NCBI GenBank assembly: GCA_014155875.1
Contig: JACEFZ010017670.1
Location: forward strand, 1 to 64,000
From: Cepaea nemoralis
Lineage: Eukaryota > Mollusca > Gastropoda > Stylommatophora > Helicidae
Reading direction: 5' to 3'
DNA: 64,000 nucleotides
Shown here: piece after piece, positions 12,134 to 23,900 of the stretch
Position numbering within the stretch: the first letter of the stretch is position 1
Layout: every line of letters starts with the position of its first letter
Notes under the pieces: generated by a model
Database searches by the model: none
The model's input: only the letters and a program-made list of their open reading frames with translations
What the model was told of the DNA's origin: nothing
Made by a program: the position numbers and the translations under genes

Positions 12134-13164
12134 TGAAATAATAAAAACGTCCCTACCCTTTCCTATTTATGGACTCCCTTAAAAATAAACAAACCCTTAC
12201 AATTACTGTTTAAGTAACTTACTTAATGTAGGAGAAAATAAAACAGCGATAGACTGACCGTGGTACAGCTAAATTTATTTTGGCTTGTTTTCTCTCCCGT
12301 ACCTGGCCAATCCTGGCGAGGGGGAAAACAAAGACTGAAGCGGCCATTTCTAGTCAAGAGAACACGCAAGAAAGTCGACCTTTCCCTTCGGGGAGACGAT
12401 ATTTTGCCTTAAAACATGATTCTCTTCAAGCTATTGGTATGTTATCTACATTATTAAGATATATTTATGTATTACATAGACCAGTATGTTTAATTAAGAA
12501 TTAGTTACAATTCTCTTAAACCAGGCTGGATGATGTTTACTAAGGAAACACATGTGGGCGCCACGCTGTAATTTTTTCCTATGTCTTAAAATTTCAAATC
12601 CTTATGTTAATATCTTTTATAGGCATTATGAACTTATATCTAATAGTGCTTATCTATAAAGATTACGTGTAATGTAGAGTATCAACTCTCGTCAGAAATT
12701 CTTCTCAAATTAGGAACAGACTCCTGATTCATACCTCAAAGAAGAAATCTCGTTTCTGTCAATTTCATATTCCTATGTTAAAACTTCTATGCATTGTGAA
12801 CTATGTCTCACTATCTATGCTTAGAAATCTGCAAATAATCTATGGACTATAGAAAGGAAGTTTTATCCATGCGGGGACATACAAATGATTACGCGTATTC
12901 CTGACTCTTAGTCTACTCTTAGTCAGGGGATAAAATGCTTCGCCACATCATAATCTGTAACTTGGAACTATAGTGTTAAATTTTAGTACCATCCTTTTGT
13001 TAACAGATTAGTAACCACTCCATATGAGGGTGAACATATAATCATCGAAGTGACTATTTACAATGGAATTGCGAATATAAGAAAATTATATTCGCAATCG
13101 AAGTAGGTCACGTGATTATTCCTATGCGTGTGTCCACATTACAATATTTTGTTGGTCCGTTAAC

Positions 13165-13260
13165 GTGTCCTCAGTAGCATAGTGGTTGGTGTTTCCGCCT
13201 GGTGCACGGGAGCTCCGGGTTCGATTCCCAAATCGGGAGGTGACGTTTTTTTTTTTTTTT
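13165..13260 (+). mobile_element. tRNA-like SINE head with poly(T)
   Basis: An A-box-like TAGCATAGTGGTTGG and a canonical B-box GGGTTCGATTCCC are spaced as in a tRNA. A T-run follows directly. The acceptor strands pair only in part, so it is not a functional tRNA gene. It lies inside the 1.34-kb TIR insertion and was presumably carried with it. Confidence 0.6.
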
Positions 13261-13449
13261 CATTTTCAGGAGTTAGGTGACCCCAATGCTTGTCTGATGA
13301 TTTCGCTTTAGGCATATGTTTTCTACGGATTTTGTGTATTAGGTGTTGTTTATCTTGCTCCGCAGGAACCTGCACACTTGTCTTTCTGTTCTTATCTGTC
13401 CTCTATACTTTTGTTATCTTGGGAAAGGAGCTTAGCCACCCGAACATGA

Positions 13450-13535
<86 letters not shown>
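13450..13535. repeat. (CT)n microsatellite
   Basis: Nearly pure (CT)n for about 80 bases, inside the TIR insertion. A 153-codon frame across it is low-complexity and not a gene. Confidence 0.9.
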
Positions 13536-16500
13536 ACGCTCGCTCTAAGTCTCGATCTCCCACCTCTCCCTTTCTTGTCTTTACCACTCTTTAATGTCTT
13601 TCAATACATCTTTCTCATATCTCTGACTCTCACACTGTCTTCGTTATCTATCTTTCTCATATCTCTTTTCCACCTGCTTCAGATATACCGGGTTTTCCTG
13701 CACTTTATAATATGCGTAGCATTTCCTTTTCCTTGTTTATTTATTAATTAATGAGGCCAGTCAATCGAAAGCCTGGTGTTTGAATTGCCTAATCATGTCT
13801 TGCTGTGGCGAAGCATATTACTGTCAGCTTGGACCAGAACAGAGTCACTCAGATAGGATGTAATGGGGGCCATAGAAAGTGTCAAATTGAGAGAATCATA
13901 AATAGTAGGACGGTAACGTAAACAAGTATGGATGCCTGGTATGGTAACAGTAAGTGTACAGAAACGAAAGTTAACAATACAATTCTTGAACTTGCCTGGG
14001 GACAGAATTATTTGTAGAGATCGTTATTTGTATTGGGGATACCTGTTCTGAACAATTATTCTTGATATTTAAACAGGACTAACGTAATGTAAAAATAAAA
14101 CGGGATGCCAAAAGAACGAACAGAAGTAAGATGTAAGAAGAAGAGTGATTCATTAATAAATACGGAGAATTCGGCAGAATTAAACTCGCAACAGTGAACA
14201 TTCCTAATTAAATTAACCACCTTCTTAGACTTCTTAATGGCCCAAACTAAAATTGACTAGTAAGCAGACGATGTGACATGTTTGTTACTTCCCGCAAATC
14301 GATTGCGAATATAATTTTTTTATATTCGCAATTCCATTGCAAATATAATTTTTTTTATATTTGCAATTTCATTGCGAATAGTGCCTCCCTATAATCATTT
14401 AAATAAAATATTATTAAATATTATTATATTATTAATATAAAATATGATTAAAATTAAATATAATCATTTCATAAAATAGTGTTAGGGACATGCCATGTTT
14501 GAATATAAATTCATGAACAATTAAAGTAAACGCGTGATGTAAATGCATGTTCGGATAGGATTCAATCCCCATCGCCTCACCGTAGTAGAAACAGAAGCGA
14601 AGATTGATGTGAATAAATTGCTTGCAATATTCAGAAGACTGGACCATGCGGCATAAGTTATTCTTATAAATACCCTCCGAATAATAGCAGTCATTGACAA
14701 AATATATCACAGCGGCTACTATCCTCATCTGCGGTACGCAGTGGGAGAAAACAATGTATGTTTTAGTTATGGATTAACCCCTGAGAAAATCCAAAAACAA
14801 AGGCTCCCTGCATCAGAATTATGATTAATTATTATGTAGGATTATCATGTACTTGATGTCAGAAAAATGGACATGTATGTTTTTTTTCTGGTATGAGAAT
14901 TTTCTCTGTTCTGATTGTTACTTTTTCCTGTGGGAATATACATTTTAATGTTGTACCTTGGGATTAGAGGATGTTGATGTAAGAATCCATGTGTACGTAA
15001 GTACTTAAGAAGCCAATGTTGAATAGTCTTGACCTAATGATGATGATTATAGTGCCGAAAGGAAGACGCGGCATTAGAAACCACAGAGATTCTGTATAGG
15101 CTATTCTCTTCAAGTAATGAGAGAGACAATATCAACATATTGGATGGACAGAATGACTTCACTCGTCTAATTGTCCCAGTAACAACAGAACATAAAATAT
15201 AAGTGAGAAAATACCTTACTTACTATGAAGAGTCAGAATGGCTCTACTCAGCAATGAGGGACAGTGGAACATGGACACCCACTCCTTTCCCCTTCTCCCC
15301 TTGGTGTTTTGTATTTGTGTTTGTAATTGTGTTGTAAACCTTTTATCATAACACAATAGGTTAATGCTAGTGTTGTATTCTTTGTCATCCCTTTTCTATA
15401 GAAGAGAAGCAGGTGGTGGTTGAATGTGGTGGGACTATAACACTAAATCTGGATCCTGGGTCAACAGCCAGAAAGTGAATGTCCTAACCATAGTCTGCAT
15501 CTAGAAATACCCATGGACTGCTGCGCTCAATAGCTCCATAGCGAGCAACAGATAAATTAGAAGACAACTGACTGGGTGAGTGATTAAGTCCTATTTTAGT
15601 AGGAATATCCAGGATGGACTTCAAGATCTAATAATCTACAAAGATGAAGATCAACAGAGTAACTGACAACAGTGTATCGTCTGCTTTACGTCTGAGAAGT
15701 ATCACCTATAAGCCTTATCACTCAGCAAAATCAGTGAAACTATGGGACAATCCTACAAGTTACTAAAACTAGCAACAGTGAAAGCCCTTCAACTGTTGGT
15801 TGGGTTACCAAGTTAATATCCAACAATGGATAAGTTTTCGAAACAATGTCTCACAGCTGCAACAGTCAAACATGGAATTCAGCTATTCAACACTAAGTTC
15901 TGGCTCAACCAAATGGGGAGAAGACACTGAACCACATAAGCCAATACAACCAAGGTACAAACTGAATATCATCTGAAACATAACTACGAAACCAGATTAC
16001 CTCAAGGTTCCAAACCCTGAACACCATCAGATAAAAGACCATATGAAAGCAACTAAATGTCTCTATATCTGCAACAAGAGGAATCATCCAATTGTTTGCA
16101 AACCTGTTACTGTGCTGGATTTATTCATCTGCGGATATATGTAGGTATAGATCAAGTGTGGCCCTAGTCACAGATACTACCATGAGATGCCTCTCAGTCA
16201 ATTAAAGTTCTACACTGGACTAGATAACAACGACTAATTCCTTGCCGGTCCAATGTCAGCCTAAATGCCATGGGTTATAGTCTCGCGACTAGGTGGGTGA
16301 AACCTTAGTGTAAGCCAATTTGGTAGTCGGATATTATAAGCCGAGAAGCTGAATGGACGTCATCTTTTCATCAGACCTGATGATAAAGGGAATTACCTTC
16401 TGCAAAGCTTAAGTGGAACTCTTGAAGTATGACCAACCGGAGGCACCAAATTTCACAAACAGGGCACCGAGCCTAAGGCAACAGAATATTCGTGATTCTA

Positions 16501-17120
16501 GCCCCAAACGGAGGGGATATATGGTGTGTGATTTTTCAATTCCTGGGTTATGGAGTATAAAATAGTCACCAGCCAATTACCAGTGGATAAATATTAGGAA
16601 CATAACTGAGTGCATTAATTCGGTACCCAGATAATGGGAAAAGGATCTAATCGACAGCAAAGGTGAACCCTTAACCGCACACCAGGAGCAAATTGACTCT
16701 ATTAATTAGTTTAATTAATAGTACAAAATGCTGTTTATATGTTGGTTTTTTTTCTGAAGGTAACAGGTCAGTAGTTTTTTTTCCCCAATGGTATAGATGG
16801 TATAGTATTTTGACACCAACTCATTATTTTTAACAATGAGAGAATGGTAAAAGGTGTCAGAAACATGTTATTTTGGGTTCTATTTAATATCTTTATTTGC
16901 CTTAATTATGAGGGAAAATGAAAGTAGACCCAATTTGTGGTTGTTATGTTGTTTGTGATAACATTGTTGTTGTTTTTTTTTTTTTTTTTGGGGGGGGGGG
17001 GGAGGGTCACTGGGTACTATATTGTAACAATGCAACTAATTCCCATGCCTGTCTGAAAATGCATAGTGTTTATTACACCTATATATGTAACTGCAGATCT
17101 TGAGTTAATACCTGAACTGT

Positions 17121-17561
17121 TTGTCCAAAAGTGTTGTGTACATCAAGCAAATGTGGTGTCCAACAAGTGGTTGTTTATATGTTGTGAGCAATCAATATCC
17201 TGCTAGCACTATAGATAATGTAAAGGGTGATGAAGTGGGAAGGGAAACCTACACACAGATGCCATTGTTTCAAGGATTGAACTCTTTTCCCCTGGGAGTT
17301 GTGGTAAATATCCCTGATCACCCTGCATTCTAACCAGTGACCAGAGAATCAATAAAACCCCCTAGACATTTTAACGAATCATTCTCAGGAATTAAAATCC
17401 ACATCCCACATGTGTGGGCAACGTCCGTGAATTTAAAACTCATGGTAAACATCACAAATGGTGTATTATTGTGGGTAGATGAATTCAGGGAAAACCTCTC
17501 GCAGGTAAACCAAGTCACTTCAGAATGTTATAGGTTAGTAACAGACCTAATCACTCATTAG
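17121..17561 (+). pseudogene. Protein-like decayed frame in unit A, unidentified
   Basis: Two open stretches of 70 and 74 codons sit in the same frame (17121-17333 and 17337-17561), separated by a single TAA. They contain several N-x-S/T sites and a balanced residue composition, which gives the impression of a decayed extracellular or envelope-like protein. The equivalent DNA is present in units B and C. Unit B has a 2-base deletion in the second stretch, so the frame is not conserved. No family is recognised and the appearance may be chance. Confidence 0.2.
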
Positions 17562-20500
17562 TATGAGCTGAGTCAAGTGTTATATGAACCCATAATGGCT
17601 CAGATAAATATAGGTTATATTTGGTACAAAACTGTTCACAGGTAATATCTTGATTCTGGTAGATGCATCATGTATTTGGTTGTTGGGTATGAGATTTTTT
17701 TTTAAAAAAACTCATATTTTATATCTTATTGATGGGAAACTAAGTCCAGTAAAGAACCTCTAGTAGTAAGGTCTCTGGGATGGTAAACTCACATAAGATA
17801 GGTAATTCAGTGAATGTTTAGAATTCATAGTCATTCCCATTTGATGTTTGAGGTATGGTTCTGCTACTCTGATATTCTCTTTAAATGGTTTAAATGTGGT
17901 GTAGTCATGAACACACTACTATATTATGTATCCATAAGGTTTATGTTCCTACATATGAATCATGTGTTAATTAACTATTTTGTCATTGATTATCATTGTA
18001 TTTTCATGCTTGATCTGCTTGTATAATTCATGTAATATTGAAAAGTTACCAAGGCAGCAGAGAGTGATAGACAATTTTATAGATAATTAGGACAGATAAG
18101 TTAAAAATCCAATAAATTTTTTTTTAAGGGAAAAATTTAATCAACAAATGATGATTCAGTAGGACAGTAAATAATACCTGAGAGATGAATTAAACCAGTG
18201 GAAAATAGCAGTAACTAAAGTAAATGAACTAATGGTAAGGACAAAACCACCACTTGCAAAAATGTAGACATAGTTAATGGAAGGGAAGGAATATTGTAAG
18301 AATTTGCAGTATTTAGGGGCACCCTAATTTAATCCTCTTTCATATAACATAACATGTTCTACAACACCGGTAGTAAAGTAAAGTGAATAAATGATGGATA
18401 CTTAGGAAGAAAAGCCATACCAACACTTATTCTACTCCACCGGTGATATGAGTAGTATTATTAACTAACTCAGATGGCCCATATGTTAATAAATAGGGTC
18501 AACCAAAATATTCACCTGGTGATGTAAGTGAAACTGATCAACTCACTTATTGACCCAACAGAATATAAGGTATTTCTTTAAATTATCCACCCCGATTCCA
18601 TTATTAATGGTAGCGGAAACAGACCGTATAGGTATGTAAAAGGTATAATTAAAGAATTAACTTAAGAAATTGGAATTTCAAATAAACTTCAGGAGATACC
18701 GGAAAAAATCTGTGCCAGTCTCTAGTCAGAGACTGAACATTTCAGAAATTGGCTCCTTAACTTTGAAATTTACAGTTTAACCTCACTAAGTGAAATGTTC
18801 ACTATGAGTAGTCCTCATCAAAAAGAGGAATGAAACAGCTTTTAGTTAGCGATTAGCTTACGTAAAGTTATTTCATAAATTGCCTAACTAACAGTAATTT
18901 TCTCATAAGGGAAGAATTAAAAAGGGAAAATAAAGTAGTACAACAGAGGCGCGCGACTCAATTGTATTTTCTTTAAAACTAACCGAGTAACTAACTTCTA
19001 GATAAGGCTCGAAGCCTACAAATAGGTAGGTGAATCAGAAATCAATCGCAAGACGAAACAGATTTCTACATCTCAGTTCTGATTTGGATGATATGCGAAC
19101 ATTAAATATGTGAAAGCAGATCCAGACTAACAGAGATTAGCTTAAATAACTGATACGAATCAGTAAAAGCAACAATTAAATAAACAACTCTTGAAATAGA
19201 TGCTGTTTATAGATAGGACGAACCCCTTGACGTAAAGAGAGAGGAAACGCCTAAGACTTATACAGTGAACCCATGCTAGAAAAATGGAATATAGCTGTGT
19301 AAAAACCAAGCAAATTGGAGCATATAGCTGAAGAATTGCTTGATGTTTACTAGATTAGGCATTTCAATCAGGAATCCAGCTAGTAAATTATATAACAGTT
19401 CAAAGATAGACCTTAGTCAATCTAAATAAATCCAGAGTTTCCACGTATTAAACGGATGAAAACAAAACTGGAGAGAAACATTAAGAGTACCTTACCTGTT
19501 ATCTTGAGGACACAACTCAGGAGACGCCAGTATGAGAGGGATATACAGATGTAACAGTAATTTTACTAAGACTAGTAACCCACATCCATAACTGGAAAGT
19601 GAACCAGCAACTTGATTGTCTGGAAGACTATCACAGGAATCACAAAAAGGGGCTTTTAACTTCTCACTGAACTGATTATATATAGTAGTAGACAATACGT
19701 CTGAACCTACATAACAATGTATGTTGCTAAGTTGAAAATAGTCTAAAACCTGGAGGGAGGCAGACGACGATCAATGTACGCCAAGCGACGCAAAATTGCT
19801 CGTAATTCAACACCAAAGCAACAAATACAGAGTGAAACTCAAACACATCAGTTAGAATTACTAATAAGGATTCTAGCGTAAAATAGATCTAGGTTAGAAG
19901 GAAAAGCAGAGAAAGTAAGCTAAGAATTACTTCATTTCTGATAGATTCATGTTCCCCGTAATATTCGGTTCAGAACGGAAATCTAGAAAAGTTGGACCTT
20001 GTTTACATGTTAGACGAGATTCTACGGGAAAACCCGCAAGAGAAAGGGACACCACTTTAATCAGTAGTTATCAAAACTGATCGGAAAATCCCTATAACTC
20101 GACTAATAACCCAAACACATGATGTATTGGATGAAAATGTATTCAACAGGAACCATCTTTAGCTTCCTTTAAATATCAGATCTATAGTTAAAACAAACGT
20201 CTAACTTACAGGGAGATGGGCGAGTTTAATATGCTATCAGTAGACGCAGAATTAACCGTCGGTTTTAACATAATCTCAAGATTAATAATCTAACGAGAGA
20301 GGAATCAAGCTGGTATATATCCCAACTAGTCATGCTTAAGTTAGCAGTGGTTACACGTAGACCATAAATGAACTACAAGGAGAGAAGAGACTTTCTGCTG
20401 GGAAAAGAATCTGAGGGGAGTGGACGCACACAACCCAGAATCAGCAAAATGCAGATGTTAGGTTTCTTAATAACCCATGTAGAAGTACTCAGAACTTCTC

Positions 20501-20932
20501 CAGTTCTTAACGCCAGACTAAATATATTGGGAAAAGAAATTCAGCAAATGATCTCATATGAACAGTATCATCAGGCTATTGCAAGCTTAATGATGATATT
20601 TCGATTGTTTCAAAAAGTCGGTTTGATGCAGACAAACTAGTACTTGAAAGTAACAAATTATCAGATAACCACTCATATTTCAAACAATAACTGACAACAG
20701 TGCAGAGGGTACTACACTTTTTCACTAAAAGGGAAGTAAGCCATTAAGGTTATGCCAGTTGTCGGGACTATAAGAAAATGGACGTTGCCCTGATAGATTA
20801 TCTAACATAGGGAAGTAATGTAGGAAATTACAAAGGGATGGATACTAGGTGAGTCAGTAAAGACGGAAATTGTAGAGTACTACTTGACCATTTATTTTCT
20901 GAAAGAAATCAATGGCTTAAATGGGGGAGGCG

Positions 20933-23900
20933 TGTAATATAATAAAAACGTCCCTACACTTTCCTAAACCCTTACAATTACTGTTTAAGTAACTTACTTA
21001 ATGTAGGAGAAAATAAAACAGCGATAGACTGACCGTGGCACAGCTAAATTTATTTTGGCTTGTTTTCTCTCCCGTACCTGGCCAATCCTGGCGAGGGGGA
21101 AAACAAAGACTGAAGCGGCCATTTCTAGTCAAGAGAACACGCAAGAAAGTCGGGGAGACGATATTTTGCCTTAAAACATGATTCTCTTCAAGCTATTGGT
21201 ATGTTATCTACATTATTAAGATATATTTATGTATTACATAGACCAGTATGTTTAATTAAGAATTAGTTACAATTCTCTTAAACCAGGCTGGATGATGTTT
21301 ACTAAGGAAACACATGTGGGCGCCACGCTGTAATTTTTCCTATGTCTTAAAATTTCAAATCCTTATGTTAATATCTTTTATAGGCATTATGAACTTATAT
21401 CTAATAGTGCTTATCTATAAAGATTACGTGTAATGTAGAGTATCAACTCTCGTCAGAAATTCTATCTCAATTAGGAACAGACTCCCTGATTCATACCTCA
21501 AAGAAGAAATCTCGTTTCTGTCAATTTCATATTTATATGTTAAAACTTCTATGCATTGTGAACTATGTCTCACTATCTATGCTTAGAAATCTGCAAATAA
21601 TCTATGGACTATAGAAAGGAAGTTTTATCCATGCGGGGACATACAAATGATTACGCGTATTCCTGACTCTTAGTCAGGGGATAAAATGCTTCGCCACATC
21701 ATAATCTGTAACTTGGAACTATAGTGTTAAATTTTAGTACCATCCTTTTGTTAACAGATTAGTAACCACTCCATATGAGGGTGAACATATAATCATTTAA
21801 ATAAAATATTATTAAATATTATTATATTATTAATATAAAATATTATTAAAATTAAATATAATCATTTCATAAAATAGTGTTAGGGACATGCCATGTTTGA
21901 ATATAAATTCATGAACAATTAAAGTAAACGCGTGATGTAAATGCATGTTCGGATAGGATTCAATCCCCATCGCCTCACCGTAGTAGAAACAGAAGCGAAG
22001 ATTGATGTGAATAAATTGCTTGCAATATTCAGAAGACTGGACCATGCGGCATAAGTTATTCTTATAAATACCCTCCGAATAATAGCAGTCATTGACAAAA
22101 TATATCACAGCGGCTACTATCCTCATCTGCGGTACGCAGTGGGGGAAAACAATGTATGTTTTAGTTATGGATTAACCCCTGAGAAAATCCAAAAACAAAG
22201 GCTCCCTGCATCAGAATTATGATTAATTATTATGTAGGATTATCATGTACTTGATGTCAGAAAAATGGACATGTATGTTTTTTTTTCTGGTATGAGAATT
22301 TTCTCTGTTCTGATTGTTACTTTTTCCTGTGGGAATATACATTTTAATGTTGTACCTTGGGATTAGAGGATGTTGATGTAAGAATCCATGTGTACGTAAG
22401 TACTTAAGAAGCCAATGTTGAATAGTCTTGACCTAATGATGATGATCTTTATAGTGCCGAAAGGAAGACGCGGCATTAGAAACCACAGAGATTCTGTATA
22501 GGCTATTCTCTTCAAGTAATGAGAGAGACAATATCAACATATTGGATGGACAGAATGACTTCACTCATCTAATAGTCCCAGTAACAACAGAACATAAAAT
22601 ATAAGTGAGAAAATACCTTACTCACTATGAAGAGTCAGAATGGCTCTACTCAGCAATGAGGGACAGTGGAACATGGACACCCACTCCTTTCCCCTTCTCC
22701 CCTTGTTGTTTTGTATTTGTGTTTGTAATTGTGTTGTAAACCTTTTATCATAACACAGTAGGTTAATGCTAGTGTTGTATTCTTTGTCATCCCTTTTCTA
22801 TAGAAGAGAAGCAGGTGGTGGTTGAATGTGGTGGGACTATAACACTAAATCTGGATCCTGGGTCAACAGCCAGAAAGTGAATGTCCTAACCATAGTCTGC
22901 ATCTAGAAATACCCATGGACTGCTGCGCTCAATAGCTCCATAGCGAGCAACAGATAAATTAGAAGACAACTGACTGGGTGAGTGATTAAGTCCTATTTTA
23001 GTAGGAATATCCAGGATGGACTTCAAGATCTAATAATCTACAAAGATGAAGATCAACAGAGTAACTGACAACAGTGTATCGTCTGCTTTACGTCTGAGAA
23101 GTATCACCTATAAGCCTTATCACTCAGCAAAATCAGTGAAACTATGGGACAATCCTTCTACAAGTTACTAAAACTAACAACATTGAGTAACCTTCAACTG
23201 TTGGTTGGATTACCAAGTTAATATCCACAATGGATAAGTCTTCGAAAGAACATCTCACAGCTGCAACAGTCAAACATAAGGTTCCAGCCATGCAACACCA
23301 AGTTCTAGCTATGAACACCAACTCAAAATGGGAGAAGACACTGAACCACATAAGCCAATACAACCAAGGTACAAACTTAATATCATCTGAAACATAACTA
23401 CGAAACCAGATTACCTCAAGGTTCCAAACCCTGAACACCATCAGATAAAAGACCATATGAAAGCAACTAAATGTCTCTACATCTGCAACAAGAGGAATCA
23501 TCCAATTGTTTGCAAACCTGTTACTGTGCTGGATTTATTCATCTGTGGATATATGTAGGTATAGATCAATTGTGGCCCTAGTCACAGATACTACCATGAG
23601 ATGCCTCTCAGTCAATTAAAGTTCTACACTGGACTAGATAACAACGACTAATTCCTTGCCGGTCCAATGTCAGCCTAAATGCCATGGGTTATAGACTCGC
23701 GACTAGGTGGGTGAAACCTTAGTGTAAGCCAATTTGGTAGTCGGATATTATAAGCCGAGAAGCTGAATGGACGTCAACTTTTCATCAGACCTGATGATAA
23801 AGGGAATTACCTTCTGCAAAGCTTAAGTGGAACTCCTGAAGTATGACCAACCGGAGGCACCAAATTTCACAAACAGGGCACCGAGCCTAAGGCAACAGAA

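Larger units (their letters stand above)
13046..14389. mobile_element. 1.34-kb non-autonomous TIR transposon inserted in unit A
   Basis: A 9-bp direct duplication TATAATCAT lies at 13037-13045 and 14390-14398. The homologous site in unit B has only one copy and no insert, which proves the insertion. The ends form imperfect ~34-bp terminal inverted repeats (outer core G(A/G)(A/C)CACTATT..CAATG(G/A)AATTGC, allowing mismatches). Subterminal perfect hairpins lie at 13068-13098, 14302-14332 and 14336-14367. There is no transposase; the interior carries a SINE-like head and a CT microsatellite. An 8-9 bp duplication fits hAT, Merlin or Mutator superfamilies, and the superfamily is not resolved. Confidence 0.85.
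12134..20932. mobile_element. Unit A: complete copy of a ~7.4-kb repeat, interrupted
   Basis: This is the only full-length copy of a unit repeated in partial form at 20.9-27.1 and 27.8-30.1 kb. Without its 1.35-kb insertion it is about 7.45 kb. It ends in a purine tract (AAATGGGGGAGG) followed by a TG that begins the next copy. That suggests an LTR-element-like boundary with units joined head to tail, but I cannot fix the LTR length. Open frames are short: a 98-codon minus-strand frame at 14432-14728 recurs almost unchanged in unit B, and a 90-codon plus-strand frame at 20368-20640 occurs only here. No reverse transcriptase, integrase or transposase motif is recognisable, so the class is unknown. 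Confidence 0.75.

Noticed and set aside
13165..13241. Functional tRNA gene
   Set aside because: The A- and B-boxes are good but the acceptor stem pairs poorly and a T-run follows directly, as in SINEs.
14432..14728. 98-codon minus-strand frame as a gene because unit B repeats it
   Set aside because: Conservation follows from the recent duplication; there is no motif and no homology signal that I recognise.
18460..20640. Long protein-like reading in the repeated unit if stop codons are taken as sense codons (alternative genetic code)
   Set aside because: With all stops read through, any frame is open, so the observation is empty. Stop codons occur at about the rate expected for AT-rich random sequence and the flanking DNA is ordinary nuclear repeat.
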